Shown: in pieces, positions 36,433 through 44,172 of the stretch
Layout of the letters: each line of letters begins with the position of its first letter
Numbering within the stretch: position 1 is the stretch's first letter
From: JAUVXE01 sp964349355
Lineage (GTDB): Bacteria > Actinomycetota > Coriobacteriia > Anaerosomatales > SLCP01
Assembly: GCA_964349355.1 (NCBI GenBank)
Contig: CAYGFZ010000001.1
Span: forward strand, 12,494-76,493
Length of the DNA: 64,000 bases
Direction: 5' to 3'
The notes under the pieces: generated by a model
Databases searched by the model: none
Told to the model about the DNA's origin: nothing
The model's input: the letters and a program-made list of their open reading frames with translations, nothing else
Made by a program: the position numbers and the translations under genes

Positions 36433-37101
36433 CTAGCGAGCCTCCTCGTTGGCGTCGGAGAGTGCTTCGAACTCACCGGTCACAAGGTATGCGATGCGCT
36501 CGCCGATGTCGACCGCGTTGTCCGCGATCCTCTCGAGGTACCGGCTTGCGAGCACCATCGAAGAAGCCCACTCGATATCCTCCTCGTCCTGAAGGCGTGC
36601 GAGTTCGCGGAAGAACTGCTTGTAGAGATGGTCGATCGGCTCATCGAGGTCCTGGAGCTTGCGTGCAAGTTCGAGGTCGTTCTTCTCGAGCGCCTCACAG
36701 GTCGCGTCCAGTACCCGGTAGACAAGGTTGCCCTGGGCCTGGATGAGGTCGTAGAGCGTCTGCGGACCACGCCTGTCGGCCGTACGCTTGGCTGCCCGAG
36801 CGATGTTCACGCCGAGATCGGCCATACGCTCAAGGTGCAGAGCGATGTAGGTGAGCGAGTGGAGCAGCCTAAGGTCGCGTGCGACCGGGAACTGAGTGGC
36901 TATCACCTCAAGGGAGTGCTCCTCGACGGCGAGCGTACGACGGTCGATCTCATCGTCGCCCGCGATGACCTTCTGGGCGAGGTCGAGGTCGCCGTTGACC
37001 AGGGAGTTCACGGCATCGCGAGTCACGTCCGTGACGGTGTGGCCGATCGAGAGTACCTCGGCCTTGAGATCTTTGAGTTCCTGCCTGAATCCTTCGCGCA
37101 T
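36433..37101 (-). CDS. phoU: PhoU phosphate-signalling regulator
   Basis: A 222-residue all-helical protein read from the ATG at 37101 (MREGFRQELKDLKAEVL), with GAGGAG about 12 bases upstream. It has two PhoU repeats, each with the metal-binding E/DxxxD pattern: AGDDEIDRRTLAVEE, and LQDLDEPIDHLYKQFF. PhoU normally links the PstSCAB transporter to the PhoR kinase. Here only remnants of pstS and pstB stand in front, so it may act with another transporter. A -10-like TATACT lies at 37156-37151. Confidence 0.93.
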   Translation of the reverse strand: MREGFRQELKDLKAEVLSIGHTVTDVTRDAVNSLVNGDLDLAQKVIAGDDEIDRRTLAVEEHSLEVIATQFPVARDLRLLHSLTYIALHLERMADLGVNIARAAKRTADRRGPQTLYDLIQAQGNLVYRVLDATCEALEKNDLELARKLQDLDEPIDHLYKQFFRELARLQDEEDIEWASSMVLASRYLERIADNAVDIGERIAYLVTGEFEALSDANEEAR

Positions 37102-37193
37102 CGGTGCGCTCAACTCCTCTTGTGGTACGCAAGCCGGTATGGGTGCTTTCAGTATACCGCGCGCCACCTGCCGAACCCGCAGTTCACGAAGGT

Positions 37194-37491
37194 TTAACCG
37201 AAGCGCCCGGTGATGTAGTCTTCCGTGCGCCTGTCCTTCGGCGAGGTGAACAGGTTCGATGTACGGTCGTATTCGACCAGGATGGCGGGCTCTCCAGCCT
37301 CTTCTTGCAGGAAGAACGCGGTGAAGTCGCTCACTCGTGCGGCCTGCTGCATGTTGTGGGTCACGATGACGATCGTGATGCGGTCCTTCAACTCCGCCAT
37401 GAGGTCCTCGATCTTCTGGACCGAGGTCGGATCGATGGCCGAGTACGGCTCGTCCAGGGTGAAGAAGTGCCGTACCCTCTGGAGCGGATAG
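37194..37491 (-). pseudogene. pstB: C-terminal remnant of phosphate ABC transporter ATPase (pstB)
   Basis: The frame encodes only the last third of PstB: the Walker B/D-loop LDEPYSAIDPTS, the His-switch region ITIVIVTHNMQQAARVSD, and the C-terminal TEDYITGRFG. Walker A, the Q-loop and the signature motif are missing. An in-frame stop lies upstream in the pstS remnant, and no start with a ribosome binding site precedes the homologous part; the first internal ATG is at 37400. The preceding 30-40 bases match neither gene clearly. It cannot form a working ATPase. Confidence 0.85.
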
Positions 37492-38058
37492 TCACATTAC
37501 GATCGAGTGGAACGCCTCGCGCGTACCGGAAGCCTCATCGCGGTTGACAAGACCGATCTCCTTGTCATAGCCGCCAAGTTCCGACCAGTTCTCGATCTCG
37601 CCGGAGAAGATCGCCCGAACCTGCTCGGTCGTGAGTGAGTCGACAGGGTTATCCCGATGGACGATGACCGTGATCGCATCGAACGCGATCGGGGTGTCGT
37701 AGAGGTCGAGCTTGGCCTCGGACGGCTTCAGGTCTCGTGACGAGGTCCCGACATCAGACGACCCATGAGCAACGGTCTCGATCCCTGCAGAGGACCCCAG
37801 GCCGGACACCAGCACCCTCTTGTCCGGGAAGCGCTCATGGAACATCTCGCCAGCGATCTCTGCGATAGGAAGCATGGTCGTCGAACCGGTGACGATCAAC
37901 TCCGTCGCCGAGGGGGTCCGATCGCCGCACCCCGAGAGGGCCACGGCGATCAGCACAACGAGACACGCCGACACGAGACCACGAAGTACCGCGGGTATGC
38001 GCATGGATGCGGGAAGAATCGCTTGAATTGTATGCGGCCGCAAGAGCCGGTTCGCCAT
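37492..38058 (-). pseudogene. pstS: Truncated phosphate-binding lipoprotein (pstS)
   Basis: 188 codons encode the first part of a PstS-type binding protein. The lipobox is in VALSGCGD, the phosphate site pieces are TGSTTMLPIAE and GLGSSAGIETV, and it ends at VNRDEASGTREAFHSIVM followed at once by TGA. Normal PstS continues for about another 100 residues. The ATG at 38058 has GAGGG upstream; an ATG at 38004 directly before the signal peptide is an alternative. The second lobe is incomplete, so phosphate binding is doubtful. Confidence 0.85.
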
Positions 38059-38937
38059 CTACTCGCCCTCTGTGATCACAGCGAGCGCACCGTGCCTGCC
38101 AGTCATCGATTCGGCACGATACGAAAAGAACCTGTCAGTGAGGTCGTGAGTGCACGCTCCTACTGACGTGGTCCGCCCGGCCGACACGCCACTGCGCGCC
38201 AAGCTCTCACGAACGACGGCAGCAAGATCGAGACGCCCGTCGACCGCGCCGATGGTATCAAATATGTTGCAGAAGTGCGAAAGCAATCTTTCATCTAATT
38301 CGTAGCAGCAGCGTGCGATATGTGGACCGATATAGGCGTTGATGTCCGAAGGGGCACAACCCGCATGCGCGGCCAGTGCCGAAGCGGCGGTTCCCGGGAG
38401 GGAGACGAGTGCGCCGCGCCACCCTGCATGCACGACCGCGACAGCGGGTCGCGGGCGGGTGGCCACCAGGACGACGGGTACGCAGTCCGCGAAGAACATC
38501 ATCAGCGGCAGGTCACGCGCCGATGTCACAAGCGCATCGGTGGCGGGCACAGGAGGCCGGCTCCCGTGTGCGGGCTCCGCGAACGTTCCCGAGCCTGCCT
38601 CTCGATCACCCACGACTTCGATCCGCTCGCCGTGTACCTGCTCGGCAGTCACGAGCCGCTCTCTAAGACCGGCGATACCCAGTGCACCGAAGAGTCTCGT
38701 GCGGTTTGTGTCGACTGCAACTGCGGCGTCGCCCACGTGCGCCGCAAGGTTGAGTGACTCATACGGTGATACGCTCACGCCTCCGGAGCGCTCGGTAAAT
38801 ACGACGAGGATGCCACGTTCCCGAAGAACCGGATCAAGATGGATGACCACCTCATCGTACTCAACCCTTCGGAGCGACGGATTGACTGCGATGTCACTGC
38901 GTGACGACACGGAGGGCTCCAAGCAGACGGGAAACAT
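38059..38937 (-). CDS. pgeF: Peptidoglycan editing factor PgeF (laccase-domain, YlmD/YfiH family)
   Basis: A Cu/Zn-oxidoreductase-fold protein of about 292 residues. Motifs: FTERSGGVSVSPYESLNLAAHVGD, the metal sites around VTAEQVHG, MMFFADCVPVVLV and AVVHAGWRGAL, and INAYIGPHIARCCYEL. Family members remove misincorporated residues from peptidoglycan precursors or act as purine nucleoside phosphorylases. The start is uncertain: ATG 38937 lacks a ribosome binding site, and a GTG at 38976 follows a TACAAT -10 too closely. pgeF usually sits beside ftsZ and yggS. Confidence 0.93.
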   Translation of the reverse strand: MFPVCLEPSVSSRSDIAVNPSLRRVEYDEVVIHLDPVLRERGILVVFTERSGGVSVSPYESLNLAAHVGDAAVAVDTNRTRLFGALGIAGLRERLVTAEQVHGERIEVVGDREAGSGTFAEPAHGSRPPVPATDALVTSARDLPLMMFFADCVPVVLVATRPRPAVAVVHAGWRGALVSLPGTAASALAAHAGCAPSDINAYIGPHIARCCYELDERLLSHFCNIFDTIGAVDGRLDLAAVVRESLARSGVSAGRTTSVGACTHDLTDRFFSYRAESMTGRHGALAVITEGE

Positions 38938-38978
38938 TGCGGAAGGAATTGGCAGGCGGGGGCGTTTGGGGCACACTT

Positions 38979-38984
38979 ATTGTA
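38979..38984 (-). promoter_or_regulatory. -10 hexamer upstream of pgeF
   Basis: A perfect-looking TACAAT on the minus strand (38984-38979), 42 bases before the chosen pgeF ATG. No good -35 is visible 16-18 bases upstream, so the promoter may need an activator or be weak. Confidence 0.4.
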
Positions 38985-39033
38985 GCCGAGGTGAGTACGA
39001 CCTTGGCGGGACTGCTCAGGGGGAGGTGACACT

Positions 39034-39483
39034 ATGAAGCGGTCATCTAGCTTCGCTGCTGGTATCGTTGCTCTCTGCACGCTGCTCGCAGCCGCCCCCG
39101 CGTTCGCACAGACCTACGACGATCCTTTCGGCCCGACGTTCGGAATGTTCTTCCTTTTCTGCTGGGGCATCATGGCGCTCATAGGCCTGGCGCTGCTCGT
39201 GCTCAACATCTGGATGCTCGTCGATGTAATCCAGCGACAGGAGTACGAGTTCCCGGGATCCACGGGCAGTAGCAAGACCCTGTGGCTAGTCCTCTTGGTC
39301 GTCGGTCTCGTCATTGGATTCGGATGGATCGTAGCGCTCGTCTACTACTTCCAGGTCTTCAAGAAGGTGCGGCGCGGCACGGCTCAGCCCGGTGCCGCAC
39401 AGCAACCTACATACGCTCCACCACCCGCAGCTCCTCCGACGCCGCCAGCTCCACCGGCGCCTCCGGAGGACGAACAGCGATAG
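39034..39483 (+). CDS. Small membrane protein with PLDc_N-like domain and Pro-rich tail
   Basis: A 149-residue protein with GGAGGTGA before its ATG. An N-terminal signal peptide (1-25, ending AFAQ) is followed by two membrane helices (about 34-60 and 82-108) linked by MLVDVIQRQEYEFPGS, then KTLWLVLLVVGLVIGFGWIV and ALVYYFQVFKK. This helix-DV-helix-YYF pattern is that of the PLDc_N domain (PF13396), found alone in many small actinobacterial proteins. The tail (112-149) is Pro/Ala-rich. It is the only plus-strand gene between pgeF and ftsZ. Confidence 0.85.
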   Translation: MKRSSSFAAGIVALCTLLAAAPAFAQTYDDPFGPTFGMFFLFCWGIMALIGLALLVLNIWMLVDVIQRQEYEFPGSTGSSKTLWLVLLVVGLVIGFGWIVALVYYFQVFKKVRRGTAQPGAAQQPTYAPPPAAPPTPPAPPAPPEDEQR

Positions 39484-39495
39484 TTCTCGAATCTT

Positions 39496-39538
39496 CGCAA
39501 AGAGGAGGTCCGCAATGTATGCGGACCTCCTCTTTGCG
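39496..39538. terminator. Perfect 19-base hairpin, probable bidirectional terminator
   Basis: CGCAAAGAGGAGGTCCGCA (39496-39514) and its exact reverse complement (39520-39538) are separated by a 5-base loop. It lies 13 bases after the plus-strand stop and between it and the converging ftsZ gene. Runs of A and T at the base of the stem (AAAG, CTTT) suit termination on both strands. Confidence 0.75.
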
Positions 39539-39566
39539 CTCAACTCTCTCCGAACACGATCGGACC

Positions 39567-39600
39567 CTGATACCACGGGGTCTCACCGCCGTGGTATCAG
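39567..39600. repeat. 12-base inverted repeat downstream of ftsZ
   Basis: CTGATACCACGG (39567-39578) and CCGTGGTATCAG (39589-39600) are exact inverted copies with a 10-base loop, 21 bases beyond the ftsZ stop. No T-run follows on the minus strand, so it may stabilise the ftsZ mRNA end or be a protein site. Confidence 0.55.
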
Positions 39601-39621
39601 AGTCCAGACCGGGAAGTCATG

Positions 39622-40701
39622 CTAGTACGAACGCTGCTTCAGAAATGGAGGAATCTCGAGATCGTCATCAGCGTGGATCGGCTCGAAAGTGGGGATCGAC
39701 GATCCGGAATCCTCGGCGGACCCGAACTCCATCTTCTCCTGCTTGCGGCGACGTCCTTCGAATCCGGTGGCTATCACGGTGACGCGAATCTGATCCATCA
39801 GGGAGTCGTCGATGACAGCTCCGAAGATAATGTTGGCATCCGGGTGGGCCGCTGCGGCTACGACCTCGGCTGCCTCGTTGACCTCGAAAAGACCGAGGTC
39901 CGAGCCACCAGAGATGGACAACAGCACACCCTGCGCGCCCTCGATGCTTGACTCGAGCAGGGGGCTTGAGATGGCGGCCTTTGCGGCATCGTGCGAGCGA
40001 TTATCGCCAGCAGCAAGTCCGATGCCCATGAGTGCCGATCCGGCGTCGGCCATGATGGTCCGAACGTCGGCAAAGTCGAGGTTGATCAATCCGGGAACGG
40101 TGATCAAGTCGGTGATTCCCTGAGTGCCCTGACGCAAGATGTCATCCGCGATGCGGAACGCGTCGAGGATTGAGGTCTTCTTCTCGGCTACCTGCAGCAG
40201 CCGATCGTTGGGAATCACTATCAGCGTGTCGACGACCTCGCGCAGCCGAGCGATGCCATCCTCCGCCTGAAGAGCCCGCTTGCGCCCCTCAAACGCGAAC
40301 GGGCGGGTTACGACACCGACCGTGAGCGCTCCGATCTCCTCCTTGGCGACCTCGGCGATGATGGGCGCCGATCCCGTACCCGTTCCACCACCCTCACCTG
40401 CGGTGATGAAGACCATGTCTGCGCCCTGAAGCGCTTCCTTGATCTCTGCCCGGCTCTCCTCTGCGGCCTGAAGACCGATATCGGGATTCGCGCCGGCACC
40501 GAGACCCTTCGTCAGGTTCACTCCTATGTGAACCTTGTAGTCAGCCTCAGACATCAGCAGAGCCTGGGCGTCAGTGTTCACGGCGATGAACTCGACGCCC
40601 TTGACGCCAGCCTCTACCATCCGATTGACGGCGTTCGTGCCACCGCCGCCAATGCCGACGACCTTGATCACTGCAAGGTAGTTCGCGCCCGTCTCGAGCA
40701 T
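39622..40701 (-). CDS. ftsZ: Cell division GTPase FtsZ
   Basis: A 359-residue tubulin-like GTPase that forms the Z ring. The start MLETGANYLAVIKV follows GGGAGGG; the longer frame was rejected. The nucleotide fold begins IKVVGIGGGGTNAVNRM, the tubulin signature is ITAGEGGGTGTGSAP, and the T7 synergy loop is NLDFADVRTIM. The C-terminal peptide DDDLEIPPFLKQR is the binding site for SepF-like partners. The gene stands alone, 231 bases after ftsQ with its own AT-rich promoter region. Confidence 0.98.
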   Translation of the reverse strand: MLETGANYLAVIKVVGIGGGGTNAVNRMVEAGVKGVEFIAVNTDAQALLMSEADYKVHIGVNLTKGLGAGANPDIGLQAAEESRAEIKEALQGADMVFITAGEGGGTGTGSAPIIAEVAKEEIGALTVGVVTRPFAFEGRKRALQAEDGIARLREVVDTLIVIPNDRLLQVAEKKTSILDAFRIADDILRQGTQGITDLITVPGLINLDFADVRTIMADAGSALMGIGLAAGDNRSHDAAKAAISSPLLESSIEGAQGVLLSISGGSDLGLFEVNEAAEVVAAAAHPDANIIFGAVIDDSLMDQIRVTVIATGFEGRRRKQEKMEFGSAEDSGSSIPTFEPIHADDDLEIPPFLKQRSY

Positions 40702-40796
40702 GGTTTCCCTCCCCGTTCGTGAAGGTGCGAGAGAACTAGATTCAACCTCAACTTTACGGTTACTGTCTAGGTGCAACGGTCAATCTTCGCATAAAC

Positions 40797-40823
40797 CTTA
40801 TAGAACACGCAAGAGGTTTTCAA
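40797..40823 (-). promoter_or_regulatory. Candidate ftsZ promoter in the ftsQ-ftsZ gap
   Basis: The 231-base gap before ftsZ is AT-rich compared with its surroundings. TTGAAA (40823-40818) and TATAAG (40802-40797) are good hexamers but only 15 bases apart. A second possible -35, TTGACC, lies nearer ftsZ. More than one promoter is likely. Confidence 0.45.
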
Positions 40824-40932
40824 GAAACTCATCCAAGAAATATCGGGGCACCGGCAATTAGCTGCGGAAACGCAATGGGGGCAGCGATTGCCCGAGGAGG
40901 CTTGCGATCACTCAACCTGGTTGCAACTCCCT

Positions 40933-41925
40933 TTAGGGTAGATCGAGCCCTCGCCACGTGGGTCGATCCGCCGTCCGCACGTTGATGTAAACGACCGCGC
41001 CAGACTGCTCCTCGAGGATCCCTCGCGCCACGACATCCTTGCGGGCGATGTCATCCGCCGACCCGACAAGTATCTCAACATCCTCGTTGGTGATGAGCGT
41101 CGTAAGGTCGACGGACTGCGCAGATATCGCACGAACGTCCCCGCGCAAGTCAGCGCTCAGTCCGGCAAGTACCTTGAGTGCGTTGAGAAGTGCAGCCGAT
41201 GTCGCGACCTCCCCCTCAATCGGTTCGAACTCGACAAGGTCTCGAACGATTACCATCGTATCGGTGGCATCGGGTGTCCGCTGCTCGAGAACGGTCCCCT
41301 CCCGATCCACGAGCCAGAACAACGCGTCGCCTACATCAACGAGCACAACCGGCTCCCGCTCGACGACCCGCACACGAAGGCCATCAGGGAAGTCCCGGCT
41401 CACCTGTGCCTCGGCGATCCACGGGCTCGCAACAAGCCGCTCTTCGATCTCGGCCCGGGGGTAACGCAGCAGGGTCGAGCCTTCAGGAAGTGCGACGAGC
41501 GCGCGGACCTGATCGTCCGTCAAGCGTGCAGCCCCGACCACGTCGATGCGCTCGATGGTGAACGCCGTGGAACGGTAGAGCGCGATGGAACTCACCAGCA
41601 CAGTGGCGACCAGGATGATCACCGCTGCAACACGGATGCGAGTAGCGCGCCTCTGTCGTGCGAGCCTGTTCTCCCGGGCGACGCGCTTAGAGTCGATAGG
41701 TGCGCGCCTCCCGGCAGGAGCAGTACGCCCGTGTCGTCCTCCCCGACCCAAGGGCTTGGATCCACTGCGCTGTGCTGATTTAATATTTACCTTAGGTTGA
41801 GGTTGAGATAAGACATGGTTTCCAGGGGGCAGCCCGTCGCGTGAGCGTTCGGGCGTGATTACCACACGTTTCCGCTTACCCTTCCCCGCCGAGGACCCTG
41901 ATCTCCGTTTCGAGTTCGATGTCAT
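40933..41925 (-). CDS. ftsQ: Cell division protein FtsQ/DivIB
   Basis: Up to 330 residues: a long basic cytoplasmic N-terminus (1-95), one membrane helix (about 98-118, VAAVIILVATVLVSSIALY), a POTRA domain beginning FTIERIDVVGAARLTDDQV, and a beta domain with SPWIAEAQVSRDFPDGLRV. FtsQ bridges cytoplasmic and periplasmic division proteins. The annotated ATG lies 50 bases inside murB without a ribosome binding site; a GTG at 41865, just after the murB stop, is an equal candidate. Confidence 0.92.
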   Translation of the reverse strand: MTSNSKRRSGSSAGKGKRKRVVITPERSRDGLPPGNHVLSQPQPKVNIKSAQRSGSKPLGRGGRHGRTAPAGRRAPIDSKRVARENRLARQRRATRIRVAAVIILVATVLVSSIALYRSTAFTIERIDVVGAARLTDDQVRALVALPEGSTLLRYPRAEIEERLVASPWIAEAQVSRDFPDGLRVRVVEREPVVLVDVGDALFWLVDREGTVLEQRTPDATDTMVIVRDLVEFEPIEGEVATSAALLNALKVLAGLSADLRGDVRAISAQSVDLTTLITNEDVEILVGSADDIARKDVVARGILEEQSGAVVYINVRTADRPTWRGLDLP

Positions 41926-42793
41926 GCTGCAGTTTCACCTCCGCCCGGATCTCGCTGATCAACTTCAGAACGTCGGCCGCTGTCGCGCCCCCCGCGTTGA
42001 TGATGAAGTTCGCGTGCACATCGGAGACCTCTGCTCCGCCGACTCGATACCCTTTCATCCCTGCTGCTTCGATGAGCCGCCCTGCAGATTCACCTGGCGG
42101 ATTCACGAACACGCTACCGGCGTTCGGTTTTCCCAGAGGTTGAGCAGACTTGCGCCAAGCGAAGCGCTGATCCATCGCACGGCGGATCCGATCCTTGTCG
42201 CCCGGCTCGAGGCGCAGTGTGCACTCGACGATCACACCACGGTCGGAAAGCCCGCTACAACGATACCCCCACGGGATCTCCGGTCCGCGCAACACCTGCA
42301 GCCCGGATCCGATGGTGTAGAGAGTCACGCTCTCGACGAGCGAGCCGATCCAATCTTCGGTCGAGCCGGCGTTCATTGCCAGCGCACCGCCGACAGTCCC
42401 CGGGATCCCGACCGCGAACTCGAAGCCCTCCAGACCGCGCGAGTAGGCATCCTGGACAAGTGCCGCTAGTATGACTCCCGCCCCGGAGTGCAGTTCCGAC
42501 CCATCGGCGCGGTGACGCTTGAACTCCCGGCCGAGGACCAGGACCGCACCATCGTAGCCGGCATCTGCGGCGAGGACGTTACTCCCCTTGCCGAGGACCG
42601 ACCAGGCAACCTGTTCCTCGGCCAGAATCTCGAGAGCGTGCGTGAGGTCGGAGAGGGACTCGCAGATCGCGAAGATGGCCGCCGGACCTCCGATGCGATA
42701 GGTCGTATGCCGACAGAGCTGCTCGTTGCGGCGAACGTGTCCCGTGGGCATCGACGTGCACAGCCGTTCGTATGCTCTCACCGGCTCGCTCAC
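41876..42793 (-). CDS. murB: UDP-N-acetylenolpyruvoylglucosamine reductase
   Basis: A 305-residue FAD enzyme that reduces the enolpyruvyl group to give UDP-MurNAc. The GTG at 42793 follows GAGGAG and overlaps the murC stop by 4 bases. Motifs: RHTTYRIGGPAAIF, LGKGSNVLA, GIPGTVGGALAMNAGS, GSVFVNPPGESAGRLIE in the substrate part, and HANFIINAGGATAADV. This is the type with the YRCSGL segment (type I/II cannot be set by eye). Confidence 0.96.
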   Translation of the reverse strand: MSEPVRAYERLCTSMPTGHVRRNEQLCRHTTYRIGGPAAIFAICESLSDLTHALEILAEEQVAWSVLGKGSNVLAADAGYDGAVLVLGREFKRHRADGSELHSGAGVILAALVQDAYSRGLEGFEFAVGIPGTVGGALAMNAGSTEDWIGSLVESVTLYTIGSGLQVLRGPEIPWGYRCSGLSDRGVIVECTLRLEPGDKDRIRRAMDQRFAWRKSAQPLGKPNAGSVFVNPPGESAGRLIEAAGMKGYRVGGAEVSDVHANFIINAGGATAADVLKLISEIRAEVKLQHDIELETEIRVLGGEG

Positions 42794-44172
42794 GACCGCT
42801 CCTCGAGGCAGCGCACGATCTCCGGACCCACACCCGTCACATCGCCCGCCCCCATCGTCATGACCAGGTCCCCGGGACGAGCGTACCGAGATATGTACTC
42901 GGGGATCTCGGATCGACGCGGCAACCATGCCACACGGCTCCGGGGAGCATCAGCGAGAATACCGTCAACAAGTGTCTTGCCGGAGACTCCGGGAATCGGC
43001 GTCTCGCCAGCGCTGTACACATCCATCAAGATCACGCGGTCGGCATCGGAGAACGCGAGTGCGAACTCCTCGGCCAGCGCACGAGTGCGAGAGTAGCGGT
43101 GCGGCTGGAAGATCGCCCACACGCGTCCGGAGTCGCCTACAGACGTACGCGCAGCGGCAAGTGTCGCACGGACCTCGGTCGGGTGGTGCGCATAGTCGTC
43201 GAAGACCGCTATCCCGCAGACCGAGCCGACCGGGTCGAAGCGCCGCTTGACACCGGCAAACCCATCGAGGGCCGCCGCGGCAGTTGGAAGATCTAGACCG
43301 AGGACGTATGCGACCGAGAGTGCGGCAGCAGCATTGAGCGCGTTATGTATCCCGGGAACACGGATACGAGCGGCGGCCGTCAAACCGTCTGGAGTCGTCA
43401 GCACGAAAGAGTGCCCATCGGTCTCGGGGTGCAGGGCGCTGATCCGGACATCAGCGTCGGTGGCCTGGCCGTAGCTGACCGTCGGAACACCGGCCTTGCG
43501 GGCGACCGCCATCGCGCGAGTGTCGTCAGCGCACACGATCGCATGGCCACCGGTGACCGTCCGCTCCATGAAACGCTGAAAGATCTCCTCCACGGCCTCG
43601 ACGGTGCCGTAGTGGTCGAGGTGATCCGCCTCGATGTTGGTGACGAGCGAGACGAATGGGTCGAGATGCAGAAACGAACCGTCCGACTCGTCGGCCTCGA
43701 CCACGTAGTGCGGCCCGGCGCCGCACAGGGCGTTCGTCTTGAACTCGCACACTTCCCCACCGATCAGGAAGGTCGGTGACAGTCCCATGCTGTTCAGCAT
43801 GGTCGCCACCATCGAACTCGTCGTCGTCTTACCGTGGGTGCCCGCGATCGCGATCGTCTGGCGATCCTCGGCCAGGTATGCAAGCATACGCGCCCTCGGC
43901 CAGACCGGCAGACCGCGGCGGTGAGCCTCAACGAGCTCGGGATTGGACTGCGGGATCGCTGTGGAAACGACCACGACCTCCGGATCTCCCAGGTTCCGGG
44001 CGTCGTGACCCACAGTCACCGGGACGCCGGCCTCGCGTAGAGCTCGGACATACCGCGAGTCTTTCAGGTCCGAACCGGTCACGGGAATCCCCCGTTCGTG
44101 CAGGACGAGCGCAATGCCGCTCATGCCCGCACCACCGACTCCGATGAAATGAGCGCGTACCTGGCGACTCAT
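42790..44172 (-). CDS. murC: UDP-N-acetylmuramate-L-alanine ligase
   Basis: A 460-residue Mur ligase adding L-Ala to UDP-MurNAc. The N-terminal Rossmann motif is FIGVGGAGMSGIALVL, the ATP loop is IAGTHGKTTTSSMVATM near residue 112, and the metal/substrate part contains EADESDGSFLHL and DDYAHHPTEVRATL. It overlaps murG and murB by 4 bases on each side. Confidence 0.97.
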   Translation of the reverse strand: MSRQVRAHFIGVGGAGMSGIALVLHERGIPVTGSDLKDSRYVRALREAGVPVTVGHDARNLGDPEVVVVSTAIPQSNPELVEAHRRGLPVWPRARMLAYLAEDRQTIAIAGTHGKTTTSSMVATMLNSMGLSPTFLIGGEVCEFKTNALCGAGPHYVVEADESDGSFLHLDPFVSLVTNIEADHLDHYGTVEAVEEIFQRFMERTVTGGHAIVCADDTRAMAVARKAGVPTVSYGQATDADVRISALHPETDGHSFVLTTPDGLTAAARIRVPGIHNALNAAAALSVAYVLGLDLPTAAAALDGFAGVKRRFDPVGSVCGIAVFDDYAHHPTEVRATLAAARTSVGDSGRVWAIFQPHRYSRTRALAEEFALAFSDADRVILMDVYSAGETPIPGVSGKTLVDGILADAPRSRVAWLPRRSEIPEYISRYARPGDLVMTMGAGDVTGVGPEIVRCLEERS

